This document shows positions 43,569 through 52,379 of a stretch of 64,000 bases of DNA, in pieces. The translations under genes and the position numbers were made by a program. The first letter of the stretch is position 1; the number at the start of each line of letters is the position of its first letter. This DNA is from CAG-1138 sp964495385 (GTDB lineage Bacteria > Bacillota > Clostridia > Christensenellales > CAG-917): contig CAZBVO010000004.1 of the NCBI GenBank assembly GCA_964495385.1, positions 23,428 through 87,427 of the forward strand, given 5' to 3'. The notes beneath the pieces are model-generated. The model searched no databases. It was not told the origin of the DNA and saw only the letters and a program-made list of their open reading frames with translations.

Positions 43569-43597
43569 ATTATACAACCGAGGCCCGATCTTTTCAA
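43569..43597 (-). promoter_or_regulatory. sigma-A promoter of the GH3 gene
   Basis: On the minus strand: TTGAAA (43597-43592), 17-bp spacer, TATAAT (43574-43569). The leader is about 60 bases. Confidence 0.82.
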
Positions 43598-43748
43598 TAA
43601 AAATACGGTTTAGTTTTATAACTATTTTATTGTAGCAAAAATAACGTTTGTTTGCAAGTGTTTAAATGCTTTGCCTTGACACAATCGAAAAAAACGTCGC
43701 AAAAATGGCCGACTGTAAAATATCGGCCGCAACCCGACGGCTATTTGT

Positions 43749-43777
43749 TTGACTTTGGCTCGCAAATGCGTTACAAT
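43749..43777 (+). promoter_or_regulatory. sigma-A promoter of the PgsA-like gene and valS
   Basis: TTGACT at 43749-43754, 17-bp spacer, TACAAT at 43772-43777, with TAGGAG 8 bases before the ATG at 43814. Confidence 0.78.
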
Positions 43778-43813
43778 TTTGTTTGCAACATTATTTTTTA
43801 GGAGTGTTAAATT

Positions 43814-44527
43814 ATGGCAAAACATAAACGCCAATTCGTTTTCAAAAAGGAAGAAGCACTTTGGGTGCCAAACCTTATCACTTATTTCAGAATGCTGTGC
43901 ATTCCGGTATTTTGCGTCCTGTGCCTCGTCGGAGGACTTACCGACAGAATTTCGTTGGTTTACTGGTCGCTCGGCGTGTTCGTCGTTGCGGCTGTCAGCG
44001 ATTTGTTTGACGGCAAAATCGCCAGAAAATACAATCTTGTCAGCGACATCGGCAAGGTGTTCGATCCGCTTGCGGACAAGGCTATGCACATTTGCGTTTT
44101 GGTTTGCCTGTGCATCATCGGATATATTCCGTGGTACGTTGTCGCTTTCATCATTTTGAAGGAACTCGTTATGGTTTGCATGAGCCCTGTTTTCGTTTCG
44201 AGGGGCATTGTTATTCCTGCCGTGTATGCAGGCAAAATCGCTTCGGCTTGGATAAGCGTTTCGGTTGTGGTTACGTTTTTCCACGAACTGCTTGTTCAGC
44301 ACGTTTCTTTCAACGTGGGAAGCTTGCTTGTTACGCCTGATTGGATTATGCTTATCATCGGATGCGTGCTTGCAGCATACGCCGCCGGCACTTACATCGT
44401 TATCGGCAACAGAAAAATGCAGGAATACCGTCGCCGTCGCAAGGCAGGCGAAATCGACCGCTATGGTCAACCTCTTAATAAGGACGGGGACGTCGTCGAA
44501 AACACCGCCGGCGAAGCTCAGGCATAA
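43814..44527 (+). CDS. pgsA: CDP-alcohol phosphatidyltransferase (PgsA-like)
   Basis: A 237-residue membrane enzyme of the CDP-alcohol transferase family, which joins CDP-diacylglycerol to an alcohol; in this class glycerol 3-phosphate is the usual acceptor. The catalytic motif DG-x2-AR-x8-G-x3-D-x3-D is complete in DLFDGKIARKYN and DIGKVFDPLADK (about residues 61-87). Five or six membrane helices follow, then a basic, hydrophilic C-terminal tail of about 40 residues that is longer than in Bacillus PgsA. The exact acceptor is not certain. valS starts 18 bases after its stop. Confidence 0.85.
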   Translation: MAKHKRQFVFKKEEALWVPNLITYFRMLCIPVFCVLCLVGGLTDRISLVYWSLGVFVVAAVSDLFDGKIARKYNLVSDIGKVFDPLADKAMHICVLVCLCIIGYIPWYVVAFIILKELVMVCMSPVFVSRGIVIPAVYAGKIASAWISVSVVVTFFHELLVQHVSFNVGSLLVTPDWIMLIIGCVLAAYAAGTYIVIGNRKMQEYRRRRKAGEIDRYGQPLNKDGDVVENTAGEAQA

Positions 44528-44544
44528 ACATCGGAGATTAAGTT

Positions 44545-47160
44545 ATGGAAAAAACCTATCAACCTCAATCGTTTGAAAAAAAACTGTACGATTTTTGGTG
44601 TGAAAACGGCTATTTCGGCGCAAAACCGAACCCGGATAAGGAGCCGTTTACCATTGTTATGCCGCCTCCAAACATCACGGGGCAGCTGCATATGGGGCAC
44701 GCCTTGGACGAAACCGTTCAGGACATCATCATTCGTTTCAAACGTATGGACGGTTACGAGGCATTGTGGATTCCGGGCACGGACCACGCAAGCATCGCAA
44801 CCGAAGTTAAAATAGTCGACAAATTGAAGGCCGAAGGCCTTGACAAGCGCGAAATCGGCAGAGAAGAATTTTTGCGTCGAGCATGGGAATGGAAGGCTCA
44901 ATACGGCGGCCGCATAGTCGAACAGCTTAAAAAACTCGGTTCGAGCTGCGACTGGTCGAGAGAAGCGTTTACCATGGACGACAATCTGTCGGCGGCGGTC
45001 GGCGAAGTTTTTTGCAAACTTTACGACAAAGGCCTTATTTACCGAGGCGACAGAATAATCAACTGGTGCCCGACTTGCGGCACGGCTCTTTCGGATGCCG
45101 AAGTCGAATATTCGGAAAAAGACAGCTTTCTGTGGCATTTCAGATATCCGCTTAAAGACGGCTCGGGCTATATCGAAGTTGCGACAACCCGTCCCGAAAC
45201 CATCCCGGGCGACACCGCCGTTGCGGTAAACCCTAAGGATGAAAAGTACAAACATCTTGTCGGAAAAACCCTCATTTTGCCGGTAAACGGCAGGGAAATA
45301 CCTATTGTTGCCGACTCTTACGTCGAAATGGGCTTCGGAAGCGGTGCGGTTAAAATCACCCCTGCACACGATCCTAACGACTTTGAAGTGGGCCTTAGGC
45401 ACGATTTGCCGGTCATCAGAGTTATGGACGACCACGGCGTTATGAACGAACTTGCCGGCAAGTACAACGGCCTCACCCGTGACGAATGCCGCAAGCAAAT
45501 CGTCGAGGACTTGAAAGAGGGCGGATATCTCGTAAAAATCGAACCTTACAAACACAACGTCGGCGAATGCTACCGTTGCGGAACCATAGTCGAACCAATC
45601 GTAAGCAAACAGTGGTTCGTCAAAATGAAACCGCTTGCCGAACCGGCAATTGCGGCGGTAAGAAAACGTAAGGTGGAGTTTATCCCTAACCGCTTTGAAA
45701 AAATTTACTTCAACTGGATGGAAAACGTCCGTGATTGGTGCATAAGCCGTCAGCTGTGGTGGGGACACCGCATCCCGGCATACTACTGCGACGACTGCGG
45801 CGAAATGACCGTTTCAAAAACCAAGGTTGAAGTTTGCCCTAAGTGCGGCGGACGTCATATACGTCAGGACGAAGACGTTTTGGACACCTGGTTCAGCAGT
45901 GCACTGTGGCCGTTCAGCACACTCGGCTATCCTAAAAAGACAAAGGATTTGGAGTATTTTTATCCGACAAACGTCCTTGTTACGGCATACGACATCATAT
46001 TCTTCTGGGTTGCCCGCATGATTTTCAGCGGCATCGAAAATATGGGCGAAGTTCCGTTCTCGGAAGTTCTTATTCACGGTTTGGTTCGTGACAGTCAGGG
46101 CAGAAAGATGTCCAAATCGCTGGGCAACGGCATCGATCCGTTGGAAATTATCGACAAATACGGCGCAGATACTTTGCGTTTCAGCCTCGCAACAGGCATC
46201 GCTCCGGGCAGCGACACCCGCTATTCGGAAGAAAAGGTCGAGTCCTGCCGCAACTTCATGAACAAACTTTGGAACGCAAGCCGCTTCCTCGTCATGAACA
46301 TGGAGGGCAAGGAACTTAAGGATATTTCCGAACTCAGGAAGCTTCCTGTCGACAAGTGGATTCTTACAAAACTTCAAACGCTGATTAAGGAAGTTACCAT
46401 AAACCTCAATAAGTACGAAATCGGCCTTGCCGCCGCAAAGATTTACGACTTTGTTTGGTCGGATTTCTGCGACTGGTACATCGAAATGGAAAAACCGTTG
46501 CTTTACGGCGACAACGAAAAGATGAAGATTCATGCGCTCAGCATGCTTCGCTACGTCTTGGACACCGTTTTGAAACTTTTGCATCCGTTCGTGCCGTTTA
46601 TAACCGAGGAGATTTATCAAATTCTGCACCCGGGCAAAGCGCTTATCGTAGAGGAGTGGCCTAAATACAACAAGAGGCTTGCTTATGCGGCCGAAGCAAA
46701 GGCGTTCGAGGGCGTTATGGGGCTTATAAAGGCCGTAAGAAACATCCGTGCCGAAATGAACGTCGTGCCTTCCAAGCGCGTTACGTTGCTTATTAAGGAC
46801 AACGAGCGCAGGCCGTTCTTTGAAAAAACGTCCATGTTCATCGAAAAACTGGCAGGGGCGTCGCACGTCGAATTCGTAAAAGAGAAGCCGACCGACGTCA
46901 AGGTTTCCACGGCAGTTTCGGACAGCGTCGAAGTGTATATTCCGCTGGGTGAACTCGTCGACACCGAAAAGGAAATCGCCCGTCTTAGCAAGGAGCTTGA
47001 AAACACCGAAAAGGAAATTGCCCGTGCCGAAGGCATGTTGGCAAATCAAAAGTTTATCCTCAATGCTCCAAAGGCTTTGGTCGAAAAGGAAAAAGACAAG
47101 CTCGAAAGGTATCGCCAACTGCGCACGAAACTTGCCGAGCAAATCGAAAATCTTAAATAA
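44545..47160 (+). CDS. valS: valyl-tRNA synthetase
   Basis: Charges tRNA-Val. In 871 residues: class I HIGH-type motif HMGH in PNITGQLHMGHAL (about 48), the CP1 editing domain (about 150-350) with CYRCGT and CPTCG zinc pairs, a further zinc site CDDCG and CPKCGG, the KMSKS motif GRKMSKSLGNG (about 520), the anticodon-binding domain and a C-terminal coiled coil (from about 805). ATCGGAG precedes the ATG. Unlike many Clostridia, no T-box leader is present; the gene is read from the PgsA promoter. Confidence 0.97.
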   Translation: MEKTYQPQSFEKKLYDFWCENGYFGAKPNPDKEPFTIVMPPPNITGQLHMGHALDETVQDIIIRFKRMDGYEALWIPGTDHASIATEVKIVDKLKAEGLDKREIGREEFLRRAWEWKAQYGGRIVEQLKKLGSSCDWSREAFTMDDNLSAAVGEVFCKLYDKGLIYRGDRIINWCPTCGTALSDAEVEYSEKDSFLWHFRYPLKDGSGYIEVATTRPETIPGDTAVAVNPKDEKYKHLVGKTLILPVNGREIPIVADSYVEMGFGSGAVKITPAHDPNDFEVGLRHDLPVIRVMDDHGVMNELAGKYNGLTRDECRKQIVEDLKEGGYLVKIEPYKHNVGECYRCGTIVEPIVSKQWFVKMKPLAEPAIAAVRKRKVEFIPNRFEKIYFNWMENVRDWCISRQLWWGHRIPAYYCDDCGEMTVSKTKVEVCPKCGGRHIRQDEDVLDTWFSSALWPFSTLGYPKKTKDLEYFYPTNVLVTAYDIIFFWVARMIFSGIENMGEVPFSEVLIHGLVRDSQGRKMSKSLGNGIDPLEIIDKYGADTLRFSLATGIAPGSDTRYSEEKVESCRNFMNKLWNASRFLVMNMEGKELKDISELRKLPVDKWILTKLQTLIKEVTINLNKYEIGLAAAKIYDFVWSDFCDWYIEMEKPLLYGDNEKMKIHALSMLRYVLDTVLKLLHPFVPFITEEIYQILHPGKALIVEEWPKYNKRLAYAAEAKAFEGVMGLIKAVRNIRAEMNVVPSKRVTLLIKDNERRPFFEKTSMFIEKLAGASHVEFVKEKPTDVKVSTAVSDSVEVYIPLGELVDTEKEIARLSKELENTEKEIARAEGMLANQKFILNAPKALVEKEKDKLERYRQLRTKLAEQIENLK

Positions 47161-47166
47161 AAAACT

Positions 47167-47198
47167 AAAAGACCGACAAATTTTTGTCGGTCTTTTTG
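47167..47198 (+). terminator. terminator after valS
   Basis: AAAGACCGACAAA pairs with TTTGTCGGTCTTT around a short T loop; T run follows. The A/T arms also allow use from the other strand. Confidence 0.9.
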
Positions 47199-47244
47199 TT
47201 TCGTGTGTATGTCGGCAAAAAAAACGGTTTTGAGAGTTTAAAAC

Positions 47245-48141
47245 TCAAAATTGCTTCTTAAACGGCGGAATGAAGCTTTCTTCTGCCGAACCGAGGTCTT
47301 GCGTGAAACCGTCTGTGATGCCAAGCGAAAGCATCTCGGCCGTCGCTTTTTTGTACTCGAGCGGCTTTAAGGTGCGGTTTATTTCGGTATAGGCCTCGAC
47401 GTCGACGGGCGTGTACTGTCCCATAAGGCTGAACAATGCTTTTTTGCCGATGTGTTCGGCGTAATATTTTAAGACGTCCGAGGTGTTTTTTAGGTTCCCC
47501 GGCAAAACGAGGTGGCGCACTATGACGCCTTTTTGCATGATGCCGTTTTGGTCAAAGACGGGGCTTCCGACCTGACGTATCATTTCGTCGATGGCAGGGG
47601 CGGCAAAACGGAAATAGTTTTTCGTGCCGGAATATTTGACGGCGATTTCGTCGTCGACGTATTTCAAATCGGGAAGATATATGTCGACAAGCCCGTCCAA
47701 AAGCCTTAAGGTTTCGACGGTTTCGTAGCCGGACGTGTTCCAAACGACGGGAATTTTCGGCTTGTAAATTTTGAGTGCGTTCGCAATAAGGTCGGCATAC
47801 GGAGTCGGGGATACGAGGTTGACGTTGTGCGCGCCCGAGTCCTCGATTTGTTTAACGAGGTCGACAAATTGATTTATCGAATAGCGTTTTCCCACGGCTT
47901 CTCGGCTGATGTCTTTGTTTTGACAGAAAACGCAACGCATGGTGCATCCCGAAAAAAACACCGTACCGCTTCCGTTTGTGCCTGACAGCGGCGGCTCCTC
48001 CCACATGTGCAGATGATGATACGCCACCACAATTTCGTGCGGAACTTTGCATTTGCCGAAAACGCCGTCGGTTCGAGGACTGCGGCAGGCGTTAGGGCAC
48101 AAATTGCACTCAAATTCGTTGTTAAAGGTTGCCTTAATCAT
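47245..48141 (-). CDS. PflX-like radical SAM protein
   Basis: A 298-residue radical SAM protein of the PflA/PflX type. The N-terminus has an extra cysteine motif CNLCPNACR and a later GKCKV, then the SAM-cluster motif CTMRCVFC (about residue 68), a glycine-rich SAM site, and LPDLKYVDDEIA near the middle. These proteins are annotated as activating-enzyme-like, but their targets are unknown. No pyruvate formate-lyase or glycyl-radical partner is nearby. No Shine-Dalgarno sequence lies upstream and the -10 box ends 9 bases from the ATG, so the mRNA is predicted to be leaderless. Confidence 0.88.
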   Translation of the reverse strand: MIKATFNNEFECNLCPNACRSPRTDGVFGKCKVPHEIVVAYHHLHMWEEPPLSGTNGSGTVFFSGCTMRCVFCQNKDISREAVGKRYSINQFVDLVKQIEDSGAHNVNLVSPTPYADLIANALKIYKPKIPVVWNTSGYETVETLRLLDGLVDIYLPDLKYVDDEIAVKYSGTKNYFRFAAPAIDEMIRQVGSPVFDQNGIMQKGVIVRHLVLPGNLKNTSDVLKYYAEHIGKKALFSLMGQYTPVDVEAYTEINRTLKPLEYKKATAEMLSLGITDGFTQDLGSAEESFIPPFKKQF

Positions 48142-48157
48142 AATTATATATTATAAT
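48129..48157 (+). promoter_or_regulatory. sigma-A promoter of the membrane protein pair
   Basis: TTGCCT at 48129-48134, 17-bp spacer, TATAAT at 48152-48157. Its -35 lies inside the first codons of the divergent radical SAM gene. Confidence 0.65.
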
Positions 48158-48178
48158 ATAATCGTTCGGTTAAATCAA
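48150..48178 (-). promoter_or_regulatory. sigma-A promoter of the radical SAM gene, overlapping the divergent one
   Basis: On the minus strand: TTGATT (48178-48173), 17-bp spacer, TATAAT (48155-48150). The predicted start falls about two bases before the ATG. Confidence 0.65.
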
Positions 48179-48199
48179 TAATATTTCGGAGGTAAAAAC

Positions 48200-49018
48200 T
48201 TGAACAGTTTGAAAAAGGCGTTTAATTACGCAAATTCGAAATTATTTTACCTATTGATTTTTTCCCTGTTGCCGGCGGCATTTTGCTCGGCCTGTTTTCC
48301 TATAAGCAAAATCGTCAATTTCGTTTGCCGCTACGACGGAACGCCCGTTATCGGTTTTAAGGACATATTTGCTTTCAGCTCGCACATCCTCGACAAGTGG
48401 TGGTGGATTCCGTTTGCGATGTTTTTGTTTGCCGTTTTAAGCTTTTGCATGCTGTTCGGAGCCATCGACAGACACATGCGCATAGGGCATTTTACGGTAA
48501 GTTTCAAAAGCCTCGGCTCGCGCGCAAACTACAATTTTGTTTCGGCAACGCAGTTTGCTTTGCTGGTTACGGTTTGTTTTTTGCTTGACCAATTGTTGTT
48601 TACCTGTTTTTCGGCGGTGGCAGTCAAACTTTGGACGGGAGTCAGGTTGACGGTTGCGCTTGCGGTTATTGCGTGCATTGCTTTTGTCGGGTTGGAATTC
48701 GGTGTTTCGCTGTTGGTGCTGTGGGTGCCTACCATGATGCACACGGGCCTGAAAAGCGGTGCGGCGTTCGGTCTGAGCGTAAAGCAGCTGGGCCGAGATT
48801 ATTGGAGCGTTGCCGGTTCGCTGACTTGCGTTTCGGCGGCAGGCTTGGTGTTTTTCGTTTTAAACGGATTGCTCGAACTTAGGTTGGGCGTTCTGTTGGA
48901 TATGGTTTATTACAGCTTTATCGTGGTTTATTATATTGTCGTTTCGTTTACGCTGTTTTTCGAAAAGAACGGAATCGAACGGCTGGACCTCAAAAAAACG
49001 AGCATTTGGGAGAAATAA
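48200..49018 (+). CDS. polytopic membrane protein of unknown function (first of a pair)
   Basis: Not recognised. The 272-residue protein has about six membrane helices (near residues 15-35, 70-92, 115-140, 148-172, 195-217, 230-255). Between helices 2 and 3 there is a basic cytoplasmic loop (DRHMRIGHFTVSF). A TTG start at 48200 is used because CGGAGG lies 7 bases upstream. The next gene starts 3 bases after the stop, and the two proteins have similar size and helix spacing, so they may form a heteromer. No ABC ATPase or other cytoplasmic partner is adjacent. Confidence 0.78.
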   Translation: MNSLKKAFNYANSKLFYLLIFSLLPAAFCSACFPISKIVNFVCRYDGTPVIGFKDIFAFSSHILDKWWWIPFAMFLFAVLSFCMLFGAIDRHMRIGHFTVSFKSLGSRANYNFVSATQFALLVTVCFLLDQLLFTCFSAVAVKLWTGVRLTVALAVIACIAFVGLEFGVSLLVLWVPTMMHTGLKSGAAFGLSVKQLGRDYWSVAGSLTCVSAAGLVFFVLNGLLELRLGVLLDMVYYSFIVVYYIVVSFTLFFEKNGIERLDLKKTSIWEK

Positions 49019-49021
49019 TTT

Positions 49022-49978
49022 ATGGAATTTAAAAATTCGATTTCCATCATAACCGTTAAGTTCGGTGTTGTTTTTAGGGTTATCGTTTATCTGGCGTTGG
49101 TGGGCCTTATCGTTTTGGGAATTGCGCTTTTGGGCATAAATCCTATCCTCGACGACATCGAAAACAGCGAGGCAATCCGAAGCGGATTCGTCGACATCGG
49201 AAACGACGTCAGAGACCTCTTGTCCAGTGAGTACAGCGTTAAGGAAGCGTTGGACAACATCAAAGAGGACGCATCGTTGATTATCGGCCTCGTGAAGGAC
49301 GAAACCAATGCCTTTGCGAAAATAGCAGGGCTGTCGTTGTTGCTGCTTGCCGTGTCGAGATTCCTCATGGCGTTGTGCTACATACCGCTGGGCGACATAA
49401 TGGGGCAATATATGCAGTCGGGGATGAGGTACGACTTTTTCTCAAACTTTGTCAAAAACATCCGCCAGAGCCTCAATTTCAGCTGGGGATATACGTTGTT
49501 CTCGACGGCGTTGGACGTTTTGGTGCTTGCGATAACGGGAGTGTTTTTGTACCTGACCTTCAGCATTTTCAATATAATTGCTTTGATGATTGCTTGCATT
49601 TTTATCGTTGCAATTGTGTCGCTTAGGTTTACCGTAACCGCAGGAGTCATCCCGTACATCTTGTTCGAAGATTGCGGAAGCAACTTCTTTGTTGCGCTAA
49701 AACGTAGTTTACCATGCGTAAAATCAAACTTAAACGGTTATGTGCGTTGTTTTGCAATGGCCGTGTTGCTGTTTTACGTTTTGAATGCGGCTTGTGCGAT
49801 AACAACCGTTTTTATCATAACGATATTAAGTTTGGGCATGTATTTGTTGCTTGCAAGGCTGTTGGAACTTTGTTTCTATTTCAAATTCAAGAAGATGAAA
49901 TACTACATCGACGACAACACCGTAGTGGACACCGCGCCGTTTGCCGAGCGTGCCGACCTTGTTGAATTGGACAAATAA
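49022..49978 (+). CDS. polytopic membrane protein of unknown function (second of the pair)
   Basis: Not recognised. It has 318 residues, with an N-terminal membrane helix (about 15-38), an outside acidic loop of about 60 residues (about 40-98), then five further helices (about 100-120, 150-172, 176-205, 240-285). The C-terminal cytoplasmic tail reads KYYIDDNTVV. Together with the preceding gene it forms a two-gene unit. The loop resembles a sensor or docking element, but this is only inference. No ribosome site stronger than GGAGAAA within the upstream gene is visible. Confidence 0.78.
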   Translation: MEFKNSISIITVKFGVVFRVIVYLALVGLIVLGIALLGINPILDDIENSEAIRSGFVDIGNDVRDLLSSEYSVKEALDNIKEDASLIIGLVKDETNAFAKIAGLSLLLLAVSRFLMALCYIPLGDIMGQYMQSGMRYDFFSNFVKNIRQSLNFSWGYTLFSTALDVLVLAITGVFLYLTFSIFNIIALMIACIFIVAIVSLRFTVTAGVIPYILFEDCGSNFFVALKRSLPCVKSNLNGYVRCFAMAVLLFYVLNAACAITTVFIITILSLGMYLLLARLLELCFYFKFKKMKYYIDDNTVVDTAPFAERADLVELDK

Positions 49979-50082
49979 AAGATTTGTAAGTTTCAATTTA
50001 AAGCCTTTCGGCTTGCACGATAAAAGCTTTTTGCATTCACGGAAAAAGCTTTCGGACTTCAAAATATGAAATTTTAGCACTT

Positions 50083-50111
50083 AAAAACGCCGCAAAACGC
50101 GGCGTTTTTTT
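50083..50111. terminator. bidirectional terminator between the membrane pair and serA
   Basis: ACGCCGC, loop AAAAC, GCGGCGT, with A run before and T run after, so it can act on both strands. Confidence 0.85.
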
Positions 50112-50127
50112 GACGTTGTTTCGGTTG

Positions 50128-51276
50128 TTATTTTACAACTCTGACTTTGTAAACAAAAGGTATTTTTTCAAATTCGGCCGTGGAAATCGGCTTATCGCTG
50201 TCAAAGGCGCCCACTGCGGTGCCGGTTTTGCCGACGGTAAATTCGAGAGAAGTGCCTAAGCTTTTGGCAAGTTCGGCGACTTGGGACGTAGCCGATTGGT
50301 CCATAAGCAACAGCAGCCTGTGTTCTTTTGTCGGAGCGGTGGTAAATGCAGGGTAATTGACGCTGTTTTTGACCGTGCCGCACAAAATGTACTGTTTGAT
50401 TTGGTCGGCAATCATAAGTGCGCAGTTGTCCTCGGCTTCGACGGTAGATGCGCCGAGGTGCGGCGTTACGATTACGTCCGATCTGTTCAAAAGCTCGGCT
50501 GAGGCAAAGTCGGTGACGTAGCAACACGGCTTTTTGTTTTCGAGAGCGGCGATAAGGTCGGAGTTGTTTACAAGCTCGCCCCTTGCGTTGTTCAAAAGAA
50601 CGGAGCTCGTTTTCATAAGGTCCAGCTTGCTTTTTGAAACAAAACCTTGAAGCTCCTTTGAGTAAGGGACGTGCAGGCTGACGTAGTCGGCTTCGGCAAA
50701 AACTTCTTCGGGAGTGGTTTTGAATTTGACCGTTGAAAAGTTTTCTTTTTCAAGCATGGCACTGTCGTAGAAAGTGCGATTCCAAACAACAACTTCCATA
50801 CCCAGCGCAAGAGCGGCGCGTGCGGTAAGTTTTGCGATGGCTCCAAAGCCTATAAGTCCCAAAACTTTGCCCTTAATTTCGGTGCCCTGAAAGTTCTTTT
50901 TGCCTTTTTCGACTGCGGTTTTGATGTCCGCTTGCTCGGACAGTGTTGCTGCCCAGTTTATTGCGGCGGCAACGTGCCTTGCGGACATAAGCATGCCCAA
51001 GACGGTAAGTTCGGCAACTGCGTTTGCGTTTGCGCCCGGAGTGTTGAACACCACCACGCCTTTTTTGGCGAGCTCGGCGTGCGGTATGTTGTTTACGCCT
51101 GCGCCTGCGCGACCTACTGCCAAAAGTTTGTCGCCGACAGGGTAGTCGTGCATGTCGAAACTGCGCAACAGGAGCACTTCGGGATTGCTTTCGTCCGGAT
51201 TATTGACACAGTTGTCGTCAAACATGACATTTATTTTGCTGCTCATGTTGTTTAAGAGTTTGACGGTTGTTTTCAT
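50128..51276 (-). CDS. serA: D-3-phosphoglycerate dehydrogenase-like protein
   Basis: Oxidises 3-phosphoglycerate to 3-phosphohydroxypyruvate, the first step of serine synthesis. The 382-residue protein has the D-2-hydroxyacid dehydrogenase fold: the substrate loop VGRAGAGVNNI, the nucleotide motif GLIGFGAIA (about 140), the catalytic Arg in NNARGELV (about 234), Glu in ASAEL and His in TPHLGAST (about 275). The last 65 residues have the strand-helix pattern of a short ACT domain, which may bind serine. The start overlaps the serC stop in ATGA, so translation is coupled to serC. Confidence 0.92.
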   Translation of the reverse strand: MKTTVKLLNNMSSKINVMFDDNCVNNPDESNPEVLLLRSFDMHDYPVGDKLLAVGRAGAGVNNIPHAELAKKGVVVFNTPGANANAVAELTVLGMLMSARHVAAAINWAATLSEQADIKTAVEKGKKNFQGTEIKGKVLGLIGFGAIAKLTARAALALGMEVVVWNRTFYDSAMLEKENFSTVKFKTTPEEVFAEADYVSLHVPYSKELQGFVSKSKLDLMKTSSVLLNNARGELVNNSDLIAALENKKPCCYVTDFASAELLNRSDVIVTPHLGASTVEAEDNCALMIADQIKQYILCGTVKNSVNYPAFTTAPTKEHRLLLLMDQSATSQVAELAKSLGTSLEFTVGKTGTAVGAFDSDKPISTAEFEKIPFVYKVRVVK

Positions 51277-52349
51277 TTGTGTTCAACCTCGAAGCGTTTC
51301 ATAAATTCCACAAGAGCCGTAACGCCTTCCATCGGCATGCCGTTATAGAGGGATGCTCTGAGGCCGCCCACCAGTTTGTGGCCTTTAAGGCTTCTGAGCC
51401 CTTGCGCTTCCGCCTGTTTGACAAATTCGGCGTCCGTTTCGGCATTAGGGGTTACAAACGGAATGTTTACAAGGCTTCGTGCCTCAACCGCATTCGGGCA
51501 GGTGTAAAAATCGCTTTGGTCGATAAAATCGTAAAGGATGCCCGATTTTTGTTTGTTGAATTTTTCCATTTCGGAAATTCCGCCAAACTTTTTGAGGTAG
51601 CGCAAATTGAGCATCATGACGTAAATGGCAAACGTCGGCGGCGTATTGTAAAGGCTGTTTTTGGACGCATGCGTCGAATATTTCATCATTGTCGGGCAGG
51701 CGGCCGATTCTTTGCCCAAAAGGTCTCGTTTGACTATAACCACGGTAACGCCGGCGGGGCCGAGGTTCTTTTGTGCGCCTGCAAACAGCAGGCCGAATTT
51801 TGAAACGTCGATGTTTTCGGCGCAGATGTTGCTGCTTGCGTCGCCAACCAGCGGAGCGTTTGGAGTCGGCAAAGCGGTAAAATGAGTGCCGTAAATGGTG
51901 TTGTTGAGGGTTATGTAGGCATAGTCGATGCCGTTGCGGAAGGAAATTTTTTCGACGTCGGGAATGTAGGTGAAGTTTTTGTCTTCCGACGAAGCGGCCG
52001 CAACTACGTCGCCGTAGCGTGCGGCTTCCTTAAACGCTTTTTTCGACCATACGCCCGTAAGAACGTAGTCGGCTTTGCGATTTTCGGTCATAAGGTTAAG
52101 CGGAACTGCCTCGAATTGCGTGCTGCCGCCGCCTTGCATCAAAAGTATATCGTAGTCATCGGGCACGGACATAAGTTCGCGCAAAAGGGCGATGCATTCG
52201 TTGTGGATTTCGTCGTAGAATTTGCTTCTGTGGCTCATTTCCATGACGCTCATACCGCATCCGTTGTAGTCCAAAAGTTGCTTTTTGACTTCTTCCAAAA
52301 CTTCTGTCGGCAGTACGCTCGGGCCGGCAGAATAGTTAAAACATCTCAT
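51273..52349 (-). CDS. serC: phosphoserine aminotransferase
   Basis: PLP enzyme that converts phosphohydroxypyruvate to phosphoserine. In 358 residues it has RCFNYSAGPSVLP at the N-terminus, the phosphate-binding LMQGGGSTQFE (about 71), the PLP lysine in FAGAQKNLGPAG (about 195), and the C-terminal SLYNGMPMEGVTALV. The start at 52349 is chosen from the family N-terminus and AAGGAGA 7 bases upstream; the open frame extends much further but upstream codons lie beyond the promoter. With serA it forms a two-gene operon; serB is not present. Confidence 0.96.
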   Translation of the reverse strand: MRCFNYSAGPSVLPTEVLEEVKKQLLDYNGCGMSVMEMSHRSKFYDEIHNECIALLRELMSVPDDYDILLMQGGGSTQFEAVPLNLMTENRKADYVLTGVWSKKAFKEAARYGDVVAAASSEDKNFTYIPDVEKISFRNGIDYAYITLNNTIYGTHFTALPTPNAPLVGDASSNICAENIDVSKFGLLFAGAQKNLGPAGVTVVIVKRDLLGKESAACPTMMKYSTHASKNSLYNTPPTFAIYVMMLNLRYLKKFGGISEMEKFNKQKSGILYDFIDQSDFYTCPNAVEARSLVNIPFVTPNAETDAEFVKQAEAQGLRSLKGHKLVGGLRASLYNGMPMEGVTALVEFMKRFEVEHK

Positions 52350-52379
52350 AAAAATCTCCTTAAAGTTGATTGTAGTTTT

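Larger units (their letters stand above)
43504..43813. other. 310-base divergent intergenic region between the GH3 and PgsA-like genes
   Basis: Contains the two outward promoters, the GH3 operator-like palindrome, and a hairpin GGCCGA/TCGGCC at 43707-43712 and 43723-43728 with a 10-base loop. No coding sequence and no T-box sequence was found in it. Confidence 0.6.

Noticed and set aside
41365..43635. 756-codon open frame on the plus strand opposite the GH3 gene
   Set aside because: It is an antisense shadow. The GH3 gene on the other strand has full family similarity, and the open frame results from codon bias that avoids antisense stops. No ribosome site or recognisable domain.
43677..43682. 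TTGACA at 43677 as a -35 of another promoter
   Set aside because: No acceptable -10 lies 15-19 bp downstream; the hairpin at 43707 occupies that region.
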